The notes beneath the pieces were generated by a model, which ran no database searches, was not told the origin of the DNA, and saw only the letters and a program-made list of their open reading frames with translations. From an uncultured Ruminococcus sp. (lineage in GTDB: Bacteria; Bacillota; Clostridia; Oscillospirales; CAG-272): a stretch of 59,251 bases of DNA. The position numbers and the translations under genes are program-made. The first letter of the stretch is position 1. Every line of letters starts with the position of its first letter. The stretch is from the NCBI GenBank assembly GCA_902778145.1, contig CACYWW010000028.1, positions 1-59,251 on the forward strand. The letters are read 5' to 3'. Below are positions 44,256-52,300 of this stretch, one piece after another.

Positions 44256-45578
44256 ATGTCAAAACCGATAATTGCAATAGTAGGAAGACCGAACGTCGGT
44301 AAAAGCACGCTGTTCAACAAGCTCGCGGGCGAGCGGATAGCGATAGTCGACGATACTCCCGGCGTGACGCGCGACCGTATCTATACCGAGGTCGAGTGGA
44401 ACGGCAGGACTCTGCTCATCACGGATACGGGCGGCATAGAACCGAAGACCGACAACGCCATACTGAAGCACATGCGCGCTCAGGCAGAGACGGCGATCGA
44501 GATGGCTGACGTAGTCGTTTTCATGGTGGACTCGCGCGCGGGACTCACCGCCGACGACGTACAGATAGCGCGTATGCTGCAGAAGGCGAAAAAACCGGTC
44601 GTCGTAGCCGTGAACAAGATCGACTCCGTGGGCAATCTCCCGATGGAATATTACGAATTCTACGAGCTTGGCTTTCCGGACGATCCGATCCCGCTGTCGT
44701 CCGTCTCAGGGACCGGTACCGGCGATCTGCTTGACGCGGTGCTTGAAAAATGTCCCGAGGACGACGGAGTCGTGACCGAGGACGACAGTATAAAGGTCGC
44801 CGTCATCGGCAAGCCGAACGCCGGAAAATCCTCGATCGTGAACAGGATAATCGGGCAGAACAGGATGATAGTATCGGAGATCCCCGGTACAACGCGCGAC
44901 GCGGTGGACGCGGAGGTCGAAAACGAATTCGGAAAATATACCTTCATCGATACTGCCGGTATCAGGCGTCAGTCGAAGATATCGGACAATATAGAGCGTT
45001 ACAGCGTACTGCGCGCGAAGGCGGCGGTTGATCGCGCCGACGTTTGTCTTATCATGATCGACGCGTCCGAGGGCATAACCGAGCAGGACGAGCGCATCGC
45101 CGGTATCGCTCACGAGGCGGGCAAGGCTTCGATCATCGTAGTCAACAAATGGGACAAGATCGACAAGGACAACTCCACCGTCAAGGAATTCACCGATAAG
45201 ATCAACACGGCGCTCTCCTATATGACGTACGCGCCGATAATATTCGTTTCGGCGCTTACCGGACAGAGGCTCAACAAGCTTTTCGAGCATATAAACTACG
45301 TCTACGGTCAGGCGACGTTCCGCGCCACCACGGGGATGCTGAACGACCTGCTGAACGACGCGACGACGCGCGTGCAGCCGCCGTCCGACAAGGGCAGACG
45401 TCTGAAGATCTACTATATGACCCAGACGGCGATACAGCCGACGACGTTCGTCATCTTCTGCAACAACGCTAAGCTGTTCCATTTTTCATATCAGAGATAT
45501 ATCGAAAACCGCCTGCGTGAGACCTTCGGCTTCCGCGGCGTGCCGATAAAACTTATCATAAGAGAACGCGGAGAATGA
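44256..45578 (+). CDS. der: ribosome biogenesis GTPase Der
   Basis: A 440-residue protein with two GTPase domains in tandem: GRPNVGKST (about 10-18) with DTGG, and GKPNAGKSS (about 185-193) with DTAG, each followed by NKxD (NKID, NKWD). The C-terminal KH-like domain is present. It acts in 50S subunit assembly. Length is normal. Confidence 0.97.
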   Translation: MSKPIIAIVGRPNVGKSTLFNKLAGERIAIVDDTPGVTRDRIYTEVEWNGRTLLITDTGGIEPKTDNAILKHMRAQAETAIEMADVVVFMVDSRAGLTADDVQIARMLQKAKKPVVVAVNKIDSVGNLPMEYYEFYELGFPDDPIPLSSVSGTGTGDLLDAVLEKCPEDDGVVTEDDSIKVAVIGKPNAGKSSIVNRIIGQNRMIVSEIPGTTRDAVDAEVENEFGKYTFIDTAGIRRQSKISDNIERYSVLRAKAAVDRADVCLIMIDASEGITEQDERIAGIAHEAGKASIIVVNKWDKIDKDNSTVKEFTDKINTALSYMTYAPIIFVSALTGQRLNKLFEHINYVYGQATFRATTGMLNDLLNDATTRVQPPSDKGRRLKIYYMTQTAIQPTTFVIFCNNAKLFHFSYQRYIENRLRETFGFRGVPIKLIIRERGE

Positions 45579-45582
45579 TAAA

Positions 45583-46824
45583 ATGAACATTATTTCCGGT
45601 TTCGCTGTAGGCGATATTTTGAAATACGGTCTGCTCGATCTCTACGACAGACGCGGCACGGTGCTTCTGATCGTGTCAGTTATCCTGCTTCTCATCGCCG
45701 GATATCTGATAGGCGGTATAAACACGTCGATACTCTATTCGAAGCTGAGATACGGCAAGGATATAAGGGAGAGCGGCAGCGGCAACGCGGGGCTGACAAA
45801 TATGCTCCGCACGTACGGCAAGGGCGCGGCGGCGGTAACGCTTTTCGGTGATGCAGCAAAGACGGCGATCTGCTGCCTCATCGGCGCGATCGTCCTCGGG
45901 AAGACCGGTGCTTTCATCTGCGGATACGGCGCGGTGATCGGTCACATCTGGCCGGTCTGGTTCAAATTCCGCGGCGGCAAGGGCGTGCTTGCGCTGGCGA
46001 CGGTCATACTCATCTGTTCGCCCGTTACGTTTCTGATCTGCATAACGGTCTTCTTCATAATCGTGGCGTTCACGAAATATATCTCGCTCGGCTCCGTCAT
46101 ATGCGCTCTGCTTATGCCGGTCGTCCTTGCGCGTATAATGGGAACGGCGAATCTTGTCATCATCCCGACTGTCATCATATGCCTGATCATCGTCTGGAAG
46201 CACCGCTCGAACATAAAGCGCCTGCGTGAGGGCAACGAGAACAAGATCCATCTCGGAAAAAACAACACGTTTCTGCCGAACAGAATACTCATACCCATCG
46301 CGGTACTGCTCGCCGGCGCGTCGGTACTCACCGTCGCACTTTCGTTCAGACGCAGCTACGCGGTGTCGTACGACGGCTCGAAGCTGACGGCCGAGCAGAT
46401 GAGGATACTCTTCATCGACGAAAAGATAAAGACGTTCGGGGGCGGTGAGATGAGCGATGAAAAGGATGATGAGATCATGGAGGCGGCGAAGAAAAGAGCC
46501 GCGCGGATAATGATACTCGGATCCGCCGCACAGTCCGAGAGCCGCGCGATATCGGACGGCGGCAAAAAGACGGCTGAATCGTTCTTCACCGACACTCAGT
46601 CGCTCTACGGCTACCGTGAGGGCGAAAAGACGGAGATATACGTGAGCCGCGTTTACGGAAGCAATGTATTGCCGTCGGACGTGATCTCGATCCTGTATGA
46701 TGAGATATATGCCGACGAATACGAAGCGGCGGCCCCGGACAAAGCCACGCGTCTGCTTGAGGAGGAGTCCGGAAAAGTGGACTTTGCCCGGAAGGTCATT
46801 TCCGGGATCATTAAGGAATACTGA
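45583..46824 (+). CDS. plsY: glycerol-3-phosphate acyltransferase PlsY with C-terminal extension
   Basis: A 413-residue protein; PlsY alone is about 200 residues. Residues about 30-225 are PlsY with its three active-site loops: SGSGNAGLTNMLRTYG, GHIWPVWFKFRGGKGV and the late NIKRLREGNENKI. It transfers acyl from acyl phosphate to glycerol-3-phosphate. From about 235 a further membrane helix (ILIPIAVLLAGASVLTVAL) leads to about 145 extra residues, acidic and helical, resembling the SurA N-terminal region (KLTAEQMRILFIDEKIK). No frameshift or stop separates the parts. Confidence 0.85.
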   Translation: MNIISGFAVGDILKYGLLDLYDRRGTVLLIVSVILLLIAGYLIGGINTSILYSKLRYGKDIRESGSGNAGLTNMLRTYGKGAAAVTLFGDAAKTAICCLIGAIVLGKTGAFICGYGAVIGHIWPVWFKFRGGKGVLALATVILICSPVTFLICITVFFIIVAFTKYISLGSVICALLMPVVLARIMGTANLVIIPTVIICLIIVWKHRSNIKRLREGNENKIHLGKNNTFLPNRILIPIAVLLAGASVLTVALSFRRSYAVSYDGSKLTAEQMRILFIDEKIKTFGGGEMSDEKDDEIMEAAKKRAARIMILGSAAQSESRAISDGGKKTAESFFTDTQSLYGYREGEKTEIYVSRVYGSNVLPSDVISILYDEIYADEYEAAAPDKATRLLEEESGKVDFARKVISGIIKEY

Positions 46825-46831
46825 GGTCTTC

Positions 46832-47617
46832 ATGGCAAGGATAATTCTCGTAACGTCGTTCAAGGGCGGCGTCGGAAAATCGACCGTGAGCGCAAATCTC
46901 GCGGCAAAGCTTGCGAGAGCCGGCAAAAAAGTGCTTTTGTGCGATCTTGACTTCGACCTCGGAACGCTCGATCTGATCACAGGCAGCGAGGACCGTATGC
47001 TTTTCGATATCTGCGACGCGGCGTTCGGAAGGCGCGAGTTAGACGACTGCGCCGTCACGTTCCCGTCGATCCCCGGACTTTATCTGCTCGGAGCCCCGTT
47101 CAGATGCGATGACGAGATAGTCCCGGAGGATTTCGCGGAAAGGATCAGATCTCTGTGCGGCGGGTTTGACTTCGTCATACTCGACACGCCGGGCGCCGAT
47201 TCCGTGACGCTCGCCGTCGCACGCAGCTGCGCGGATGAGGCGGTGGTCGTCGCGACTCACAATCCCGCGTCCGTGCGCGGCGCCGAAAAGACGGCTCAGA
47301 TGCTCCGCGACAAAGGGATCGGCTGCAGACTGCTTATAAACTGCTTCGACGCTCGCTCCGTGAGCGAGGACAAGCGCACGGGCATGCTGTCGATGATAGA
47401 CGCGACGAAGACGCCGCTGCTCGGCGTCATACCGTACGACAGAGCGCTGATGTTCGCGCAGGAAAAGGGAGTGCTTGCGGAGGGCGACGCGTTCATATCG
47501 TCGAAGGCGTTCGAAAATACGGCTCAGCGGCTGATCGCCGGCCGGTCCGGCGGACGTCAGGTGCCCATACTCAGCGGAGTGCGCGGAGTCAGAAGAAAAA
47601 AGGTCTTGACAAAATAA
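46832..47617 (+). CDS. MinD/ParA-like ATPase
   Basis: A 261-residue deviant-Walker ATPase. SFKGGVGKST (about 8-17) is the Walker A with the extra lysine; LCDLDFDLGTLD and VILDTPGAD follow. The MinD-type C-terminal membrane helix is not clear. MinC and MinE genes are not adjacent, so a septum role is not claimed. The ATG at 46832 is used; the preceding frame is inside plsY. The next promoter's -35 lies in its last codons. Confidence 0.85.
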   Translation: MARIILVTSFKGGVGKSTVSANLAAKLARAGKKVLLCDLDFDLGTLDLITGSEDRMLFDICDAAFGRRELDDCAVTFPSIPGLYLLGAPFRCDDEIVPEDFAERIRSLCGGFDFVILDTPGADSVTLAVARSCADEAVVVATHNPASVRGAEKTAQMLRDKGIGCRLLINCFDARSVSEDKRTGMLSMIDATKTPLLGVIPYDRALMFAQEKGVLAEGDAFISSKAFENTAQRLIAGRSGGRQVPILSGVRGVRRKKVLTK

Positions 47618-47634
47618 TCAAAATCGTGTAAAAT
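47606..47634 (+). promoter_or_regulatory. sigma-A type promoter
   Basis: TTGACA (47606-47611) and TAAAAT (47629-47634), 17-base spacer, overlapping the end of the MinD-like gene; drives the methylglyoxal synthase homologue. Confidence 0.82.
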
Positions 47635-47661
47635 CATAAAAAAAAGAAAGGCGGGAAGGTT

Positions 47662-48099
47662 ATGGAAATAGCGCTCATAGCCCACGACAAGAAAAAGGAG
47701 CTCATGACTCAGCTTTGTATCGCTTATTGCGGCATCCTGAGCAAACACAACCTTTGTGCCACAAGCATAACCGGTAAATATATATCCGACGCCACAGGCC
47801 TGAAGATCGAGCGCCTGCTTTCCGGCACGCACGGAGGAGAGCAGCAGATACTGTCGCGTATAGCGTATGATGAGATAGATATATTGCTTTATTTCAGGGA
47901 TACGACCGACGGTCTCCCAATGTCGGACGAGGAGGCGGATCTCATCCGTATGTGCGATATACACAACGTTCCGCTCGCCACCAACATAGCGACAGCCGAG
48001 ATACTCATCCGCGCGCTTGACAGCGGAGATCTTGACTGGCGTGAGATCGTCAACCCTCGTTCGGAATATAACCAGAAAAAGAAGAAAACGTCGCTCTGA
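47662..48099 (+). CDS. methylglyoxal synthase homologue with altered active-site motifs
   Basis: A 145-residue protein of the MgsA family, which turns dihydroxyacetone phosphate into methylglyoxal. The frame IALIAHDKKKELM...ATSITG, and CDIHNVPLATNIATAEILIRAL near the end, match Bacillus MgsA. The catalytic segment is changed: GTHGGEQQ stands where GPLGGDQQ is usual (so the base Asp is Glu), and FRDTTDG where FRDPL is usual. The second Asp is kept. It may be an active variant, a low-activity one, or have another role. Confidence 0.82.
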   Translation: MEIALIAHDKKKELMTQLCIAYCGILSKHNLCATSITGKYISDATGLKIERLLSGTHGGEQQILSRIAYDEIDILLYFRDTTDGLPMSDEEADLIRMCDIHNVPLATNIATAEILIRALDSGDLDWREIVNPRSEYNQKKKKTSL

Positions 48100-48701
48100 T
48101 GAAAAAAAGCACGATATATATGATCCTCGCAGCCGTCCTCGTCCTGTTCGCGTCGCTTACCGTCGTATACCGCACGGCGCATCCGGACAGGATCTTGCCG
48201 GCTCAGGAGTATACGGAGCTGAAGGCGAGAAGACTGACCGGGAACTATATCCCGGCGGCGGAGGAGCTTGACATAGACGCAAGCCGCCGCGGCTCGTCGT
48301 TCTACGCGGTGATGATAGAATATCCGACCCGTGAGCTTGAAAAAAGCGAAGGCGTCACCGCGCGCTTCATTTTCCTTGACGTTATGAATAAATGCGTCTG
48401 CGCAAAAAGCAGCGGAGCGTCTGAAAGCTCTGAAAGGCTGCCGGGAAGTATCGCGTATGACACGGTACAGACGGCGTCCGGATTTTTCGGCGACGGTTTT
48501 GCCGAGGCGACGGATCAGGACTACGGCATACCGGACTACGGTACGGTAAAGCTGTATCTGCGCCGCGGAGACGGCGTGTATTTCAGATCTTATCCCGAGG
48601 CGGAATTTCCGTCGGATATTTTCGGCGGGCACGGCGGCCTCGCGGGATTCAGCTCGTATATCGAGGAGCTGATGAGCTCGGAAAAGGAGCAGGATAAATA
48701 A
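48099..48701 (+). CDS. secreted or membrane-anchored protein, unknown
   Basis: A 200-residue protein with an N-terminal hydrophobic segment (about 6-24) that is a signal anchor or signal peptide; the rest is soluble with two cysteines in KCVCAK. No family was recognised. It overlaps the methylglyoxal synthase gene (TGATG). Confidence 0.6.
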   Translation: MKKSTIYMILAAVLVLFASLTVVYRTAHPDRILPAQEYTELKARRLTGNYIPAAEELDIDASRRGSSFYAVMIEYPTRELEKSEGVTARFIFLDVMNKCVCAKSSGASESSERLPGSIAYDTVQTASGFFGDGFAEATDQDYGIPDYGTVKLYLRRGDGVYFRSYPEAEFPSDIFGGHGGLAGFSSYIEELMSSEKEQDK

Positions 48702-48720
48702 ACAAATTTCAAAAAACAAC

Positions 48721-48749
48721 TTGACATTTCGCTTAAAATGTGGTATCAT
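48721..48749 (+). promoter_or_regulatory. tRNA promoter
   Basis: TTGACA (48721-48726) and TATCAT (48744-48749), 17-base spacer, 22 bases before the first tRNA-Ser. Confidence 0.85.
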
Positions 48750-48771
48750 AACAACCGCGATATCAAACTAT

Positions 48772-48861
48772 GGAGAGATGTCCGAGTGGTTTAAGGAGCT
48801 GGTCTTGAAAACCAGTGACTCGCTTTGCGGGCCGTGGGTTCGAATCCCACTCTCTCCGCCA
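48772..48861 (+). tRNA. tRNA-Ser (UGA)
   Basis: GGAGAGA acceptor pairs with TCTCTCC; the anticodon loop CTTGAAA gives UGA; a long variable arm typical of serine tRNA; T arm GGTTCGAATCC; discriminator G and encoded CCA. Confidence 0.95.
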
Positions 48862-48895
48862 ACCGGACCCTCAACCGAATAAAAGAGCTGCACAC

Positions 48896-48986
48896 GGAGA
48901 AGTACTCAAGCCGGTGAAGAGGCGCCCCTGCTAAGGGTGTAGGGCGGGAAACCGTCGCGAGAGTTCGAATCTCTCCTTCTCCGCCA
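48896..48986 (+). tRNA. tRNA-Ser (GCU)
   Basis: GGAGAAG acceptor pairs with CTTCTCC; anticodon loop CTGCTAA gives GCU; long variable arm; T loop TTCGAAT; encoded CCA ending at 48986. It shares the transcript with the UGA tRNA and is followed directly by a terminator. Confidence 0.95.
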
Positions 48987-48987
48987 G

Positions 48988-49017
48988 AAAAAGCCTCGTC
49001 GAAAGACGAGGCTTTTT
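48988..49017 (+). terminator. terminator of the tRNA genes (copy 1 of a repeated terminator)
   Basis: AAAAAGCCTCGTC, GAAA, GACGAGGCTTTTT. The sequence around it, from AGAAAAAG to TTTTTCAACTAA (48986-49024), is almost the same as 52017-52054 on the other side of the cassette. Confidence 0.9.
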
Positions 49018-49022
49018 CAACT

Positions 49023-49197
49023 AAATCCACCCTATCGGGTGGGTGAAATCGCTTTCGCGATGAAATCCCACTTCGTGGGATGAAATCCGCCTCGACGGCG
49101 GATGGGTGGATTTGATTTCATCGTGAGCGAAGCGAACGATTTCATCCGAGGACTGCAGTCCGAGGATTTCACCGCGCCAACGGCGCGATTTCATTAA
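49023..49197. repeat. hairpin chain in front of the S23-like gene
   Basis: An outer 10-base stem, AAATCCACCC (49023-49032) with GGGTGGATTT (49104-49113), encloses three hairpins: ATCGC-TTTC-GCGAT, ATCCCACTTCGTGGGAT and ATCCGCC-TCGAC-GGCGGAT, spaced by GATGAAAT-type linkers. After it the linkers become the complement (GATTTCATC), around hairpins such as GAGGACTGCAGTCC and GCGCCAACGGCGC. As at 4943, the first arm can instead pair locally (CCACCC-TATC-GGGTGG). It ends just before the four-helix-bundle reading frame. Confidence 0.8.
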
Positions 49198-49215
49198 AAA
49201 ACGAGAGGTTTTATC

Positions 49216-49488
49216 ACGGCTGATAATAAACTCGCTGATCTTTCAACCGAATTTGCGGTTCAAATTCTGAAACTCACCGACAGCATTAAAGGTCACTATT
49301 CCCTCGCAAATCAGCTTGAACGGAGCGGTACGAGCATCGGCGCGAATATCCGTGAAGCACAGTACGCCCACGGCAAACCGGACTTTATCGCAAAACTGCA
49401 AATCGCGCTCATATTCAATGAAGACAACTACTATCTGATGGCATACAGCAGTAGACACCCAGAGGGCACGGCCAGCTATATTATTTAA
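49216..49488 (+). pseudogene. decayed S23-type four-helix-bundle protein gene
   Basis: An open frame of 90 codons reading DNKLADLSTEFAVQILKLTD, a strong match by eye to the four-helix-bundle (S23/IVP, TIGR02436-type) proteins, up to LQIAL at about residue 65. Relatives usually start with ATG-GCT-GAT; here the codon is ACG (49216-49218), and no other good start exists. After LQIAL the sequence changes abruptly (IFNEDNYYLM...) and stops; the usual remaining 45-50 residues are lost. It is therefore a truncated, probably untranslated remnant at the left end of the two-gene cargo. Confidence 0.72.
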
Positions 49489-49529
49489 AATGTTTAATCT
49501 GCGCTTATGGCGCAAGAAGGAGGATCACA

Positions 49530-51047
49530 ATGGCTGAACAAACGGTTTTTTCCGAGATGTGGAAAGCGTATCGTGGCGTCATTCTTCATAGCATTGTGAC
49601 CTCGTTCGGCCTCGACTTTATTGTGCGAGATCAGCACGGTGGCGACGTTGATACCATACATGGTGTCAGGGAAACAGGACAATTTAAAAACGCGCGGAAC
49701 GCAGCAGCATACGAAGCTCGAGGCGAATACGATCGCGTTGCATACCATCATAATGATGCCTACGATAGCACCGTTCGTGCTGCAAGAGACAGCCATGCAT
49801 TCTTTGATGACGCATACGTCCCGGGCAATAGGATTTATTACGGAAAAGCCTCCGGCCTTGGCACAGATAGGAAGGCAAACCTCGATCACGTGATTGCTGC
49901 ACATGAAATACACGAGGATCGCGGACGTGTGCTCGCTGGTAAAGACGGCGTAGAGTTGGCGAATACCGCATCCAACTTACAGTTTACCAATGAACACCTA
50001 AATAAGAGCATGGGAGACATGACCATTGAGGAATACATTCAATGGCGCGAAGATCGTGGAGAACCACTCCCTGACGACGTTGTCGCCCAGATGCGTGAGA
50101 AAGACTCCGCTGCACGGAAAGAATACGAACGCAGCATTGCAGAAGCGTATTATTCAAGCGATCGCTTTATTATTGATGCCGGAGTAGCAGCAGCGAAGTG
50201 CGGTCTGAAAATGGGCGCACGGCAAGCGATTGGTTTTGTGTTTATTGAGATTTGGTGTGCTTGTGAAGACGAAATAAAGACACTGCCTTCCGGCGTGTCT
50301 TTCAGCGATTGCATGAAAGCCGTAGCAACCGGAATCCAGAAGGGCTTTGAGAATGCCAAAGCAAAGTACAGGGATCTGCTGGCACAATTCGAGCAGGGCT
50401 TTGTTGCAGGAGCGATGGCGAGCCTTACGACAACGCTGATCAACATCTTCATCACCACCGACAAGAACATGGTGCGCTATATCCGGCAGGGATATACTAC
50501 GGTTGTGCAGGTCGGCAACATCCTGTTCATCAATCCGAATGACTTGCTACTCGGTGACCAGTTGAAAACAGCAATGGTGGCTTTGACAACCGGAGCCAGC
50601 GTAATTGCGGGAACAGCTGTAGGTAACCAGATTGCAAAGACACCGCTCGGCAAAGATGAGCACGTGGGTGTATTCGTACAGAATTTCTGCGCTTCGCTCG
50701 TTAGCGGGCTGATCTCATGCACATTGCTGATCATGATCGACCGGAGCGAATTCATTCGCAAAGTAGTCGAGCGGCTGAATGCCTATGGATCTGTGGAACA
50801 TGAAATAAGGGAAACGTCGGAAACGTTCACTGCTCTCGCTGCTGAGATTGCACAGTATGATATGACCGAGTTTACGGATCAAGTCACGAAGCTCGATGGA
50901 TTCACGCGACAGATGCTCAAGGCCAATGACGATGAGCTACATGAACTGCTGCTTGACACATTTGAGGAATTTGGCATTCCGCTTCCGTGGAATGGTGATT
51001 TCGATGACTTCATGGGCAACCCGGATAATTGCCTCGTGTTTGATTGA
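49530..51047 (+). CDS. membrane-associated HNH-type nuclease-like protein, cargo gene 1
   Basis: A 505-residue protein without recognised name. Residues about 100-165 have an HNH-like core: LDHVIAAHEIH (D119, H120), then NTASNL (N149) and TNEHLNKSMG (N154, H156, N158, K159), the DH...N...H/N order of the beta-beta-alpha metal nucleases. Before it lies a conserved-looking DQHGGDVDTIHGVR segment. Hydrophobic stretches at about 228-246, 288-308, 346-366 and 384-404 suggest membrane insertion. The tail is acidic. AAGGAGG lies 7 bases before the ATG. The next gene follows after 14 bases. Codon choice looks more AT-rich than the neighbours, suggesting transfer. The nuclease reading is by motif only. 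Confidence 0.6.
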   Translation: MAEQTVFSEMWKAYRGVILHSIVTSFGLDFIVRDQHGGDVDTIHGVRETGQFKNARNAAAYEARGEYDRVAYHHNDAYDSTVRAARDSHAFFDDAYVPGNRIYYGKASGLGTDRKANLDHVIAAHEIHEDRGRVLAGKDGVELANTASNLQFTNEHLNKSMGDMTIEEYIQWREDRGEPLPDDVVAQMREKDSAARKEYERSIAEAYYSSDRFIIDAGVAAAKCGLKMGARQAIGFVFIEIWCACEDEIKTLPSGVSFSDCMKAVATGIQKGFENAKAKYRDLLAQFEQGFVAGAMASLTTTLINIFITTDKNMVRYIRQGYTTVVQVGNILFINPNDLLLGDQLKTAMVALTTGASVIAGTAVGNQIAKTPLGKDEHVGVFVQNFCASLVSGLISCTLLIMIDRSEFIRKVVERLNAYGSVEHEIRETSETFTALAAEIAQYDMTEFTDQVTKLDGFTRQMLKANDDELHELLLDTFEEFGIPLPWNGDFDDFMGNPDNCLVFD

Positions 51048-51061
51048 GGGAGGGATTTCTT

Positions 51062-51961
51062 ATGATAATGCGGATCATACGATGGATCATTAGTTTCTTC
51101 ACGCGGCATAAGAAGGGCGTGATCGTTGGTGCTGCGGCAATAGGTGGTGCAGGTGCTGGAGCGGGAATATTTAACGCGCATAAGGCTAAGAAAATAAACC
51201 GTCAGGCGCTTGATATTCAGCAGAACGCACTTGAAAGACATGAGCAGGCCTATCAGGAAACGCAGGCAGTATTAGCGTTACTTGGCGAAGTGGAAAAGGA
51301 TGCAATCGACAGCTTCGTACATTTCGCAGACACGATGGAGCGGATACAGGGCCGACCGAAATTTAAGTCGAATATCTTCTCTACAGTAAAGCTGCCAAAC
51401 TATGAACCGGAAAAAATCAAAAACCTGTCCGCCGAAGTCCGAATGGCAATCGACGGTGTTGTCGGTGCTGGCGTAGGAGGATTGGCTGGCTTAGCGGCGT
51501 TCGGTGCTGGAGCTGGTGCCCTCGTCGCAGCGCCAGCGATGGCCTTAGGTGGTGTAGTTCTCTGCGTCAAAGGTTTTGGTCTGAAGAAAAAGGCCATAGA
51601 GAACAAGCGCCAAGCGAAACAGATGGAAAAGAGCGTTGACGAAATCGTAGCTTTCTATGCTGAGCTGAGAAAAGCGGCAGATTCGTTCAGAGGAAGCGTG
51701 ACTGCTGTTTATAGCAGATATGCAGAATGCCTGCAGCGCGTGGAAGATACACTCACAACAAAAACCGTCTGGAAACAGTTCTCTCGTGAAGAGAAGAAAA
51801 ATGTGGAGAATACCGTTTTGCTTGCTCGGTTGCTCTATGAAATGACCCAGACGAAGATTGTGGTCAGGCAGGAAAAAGAGGATAAGCTCGAAACCGTTAA
51901 CACGGCAGAGATAGCCAAGCTGCAGAAGCAGGCAACCAAGCTGCTGGGAGAGACTGCGTAG
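51062..51961 (+). CDS. glycine-zipper/coiled-coil membrane protein, cargo gene 2
   Basis: A 299-residue protein. A short N-terminal amphipathic/basic part is followed by a Gly/Ala helix (about 18-36, GVIVGAAAIGGAGAGAG), a coiled coil (about 40-95), a second long Gly/Ala hydrophobic region (about 130-170, GVVGAGVGGLAGLAAFGAGAGA), and a further coiled coil to the end. Such glycine zippers occur in membrane-permeabilising proteins. The start ATG at 51062 has GGGAGGG 8 bases upstream; a TTG at 51044 would overlap the preceding stop. Function unknown; it is likely a partner of the HNH-like protein. Confidence 0.6.
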   Translation: MIMRIIRWIISFFTRHKKGVIVGAAAIGGAGAGAGIFNAHKAKKINRQALDIQQNALERHEQAYQETQAVLALLGEVEKDAIDSFVHFADTMERIQGRPKFKSNIFSTVKLPNYEPEKIKNLSAEVRMAIDGVVGAGVGGLAGLAAFGAGAGALVAAPAMALGGVVLCVKGFGLKKKAIENKRQAKQMEKSVDEIVAFYAELRKAADSFRGSVTAVYSRYAECLQRVEDTLTTKTVWKQFSREEKKNVENTVLLARLLYEMTQTKIVVRQEKEDKLETVNTAEIAKLQKQATKLLGETA

Positions 51962-52017
51962 ACGTTACGTTTGTGTGTTCTTACCTCGAAAAATGTACGT
52001 TTGTACGCTCTTACACA

Positions 52018-52047
52018 GAAAAAGCCTCGCGCAAGACGAGGCTTTTT
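52018..52047 (+). terminator. terminator, copy 2 of the repeated terminator
   Basis: AAAAAGCCTCG, CGCAAGA, CGAGGCTTTTT. It ends the two-gene cargo and is almost identical, with flanks, to the tRNA terminator at 48986-49024. Confidence 0.88.
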
Positions 52048-52054
52048 CAACTAA

Positions 52055-52204
52055 GTGTTCCGCTCTCGCGGAACGTGAAGTGTGCTCGCGCGTGATAGGG
52101 GTTCCCCGAAGCGAGCTTGCGAGCGTTGGGGGTTCGCGGATGCGAACGATTTCATCTGAGCATCGCGAGGATTTCACCGCGGCACTGCCGCAATTTCACT
52201 TTTG
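52055..52204. repeat. second hairpin chain, right side of the cassette
   Basis: GTTCCGC-TCTC-GCGGAAC and further hairpins spaced by GTGAAGTG-type linkers, then GATTTCATC, GATTTCACC and ATTTCACT linkers around GCGGCACTGCCGC. The second half matches the left chain (49130-49197) in order and linker sequence. No four-helix-bundle gene follows it. Confidence 0.75.
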
Positions 52205-52300
52205 CATTTTCGTTCGTTTAGGACGCAAACCATCCCGTAAACTCTGCTAACAGGTTTGTCAGCCTGTTTATTCCGTTTTGCATATTCGTTCGGTAAGCAC

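Noticed and set aside
48896-52054. Integrative element using the tRNA-Ser as attachment site
   Set aside because: No integrase gene and no repeat of the tRNA 3' end at the other side; only the terminator is duplicated.
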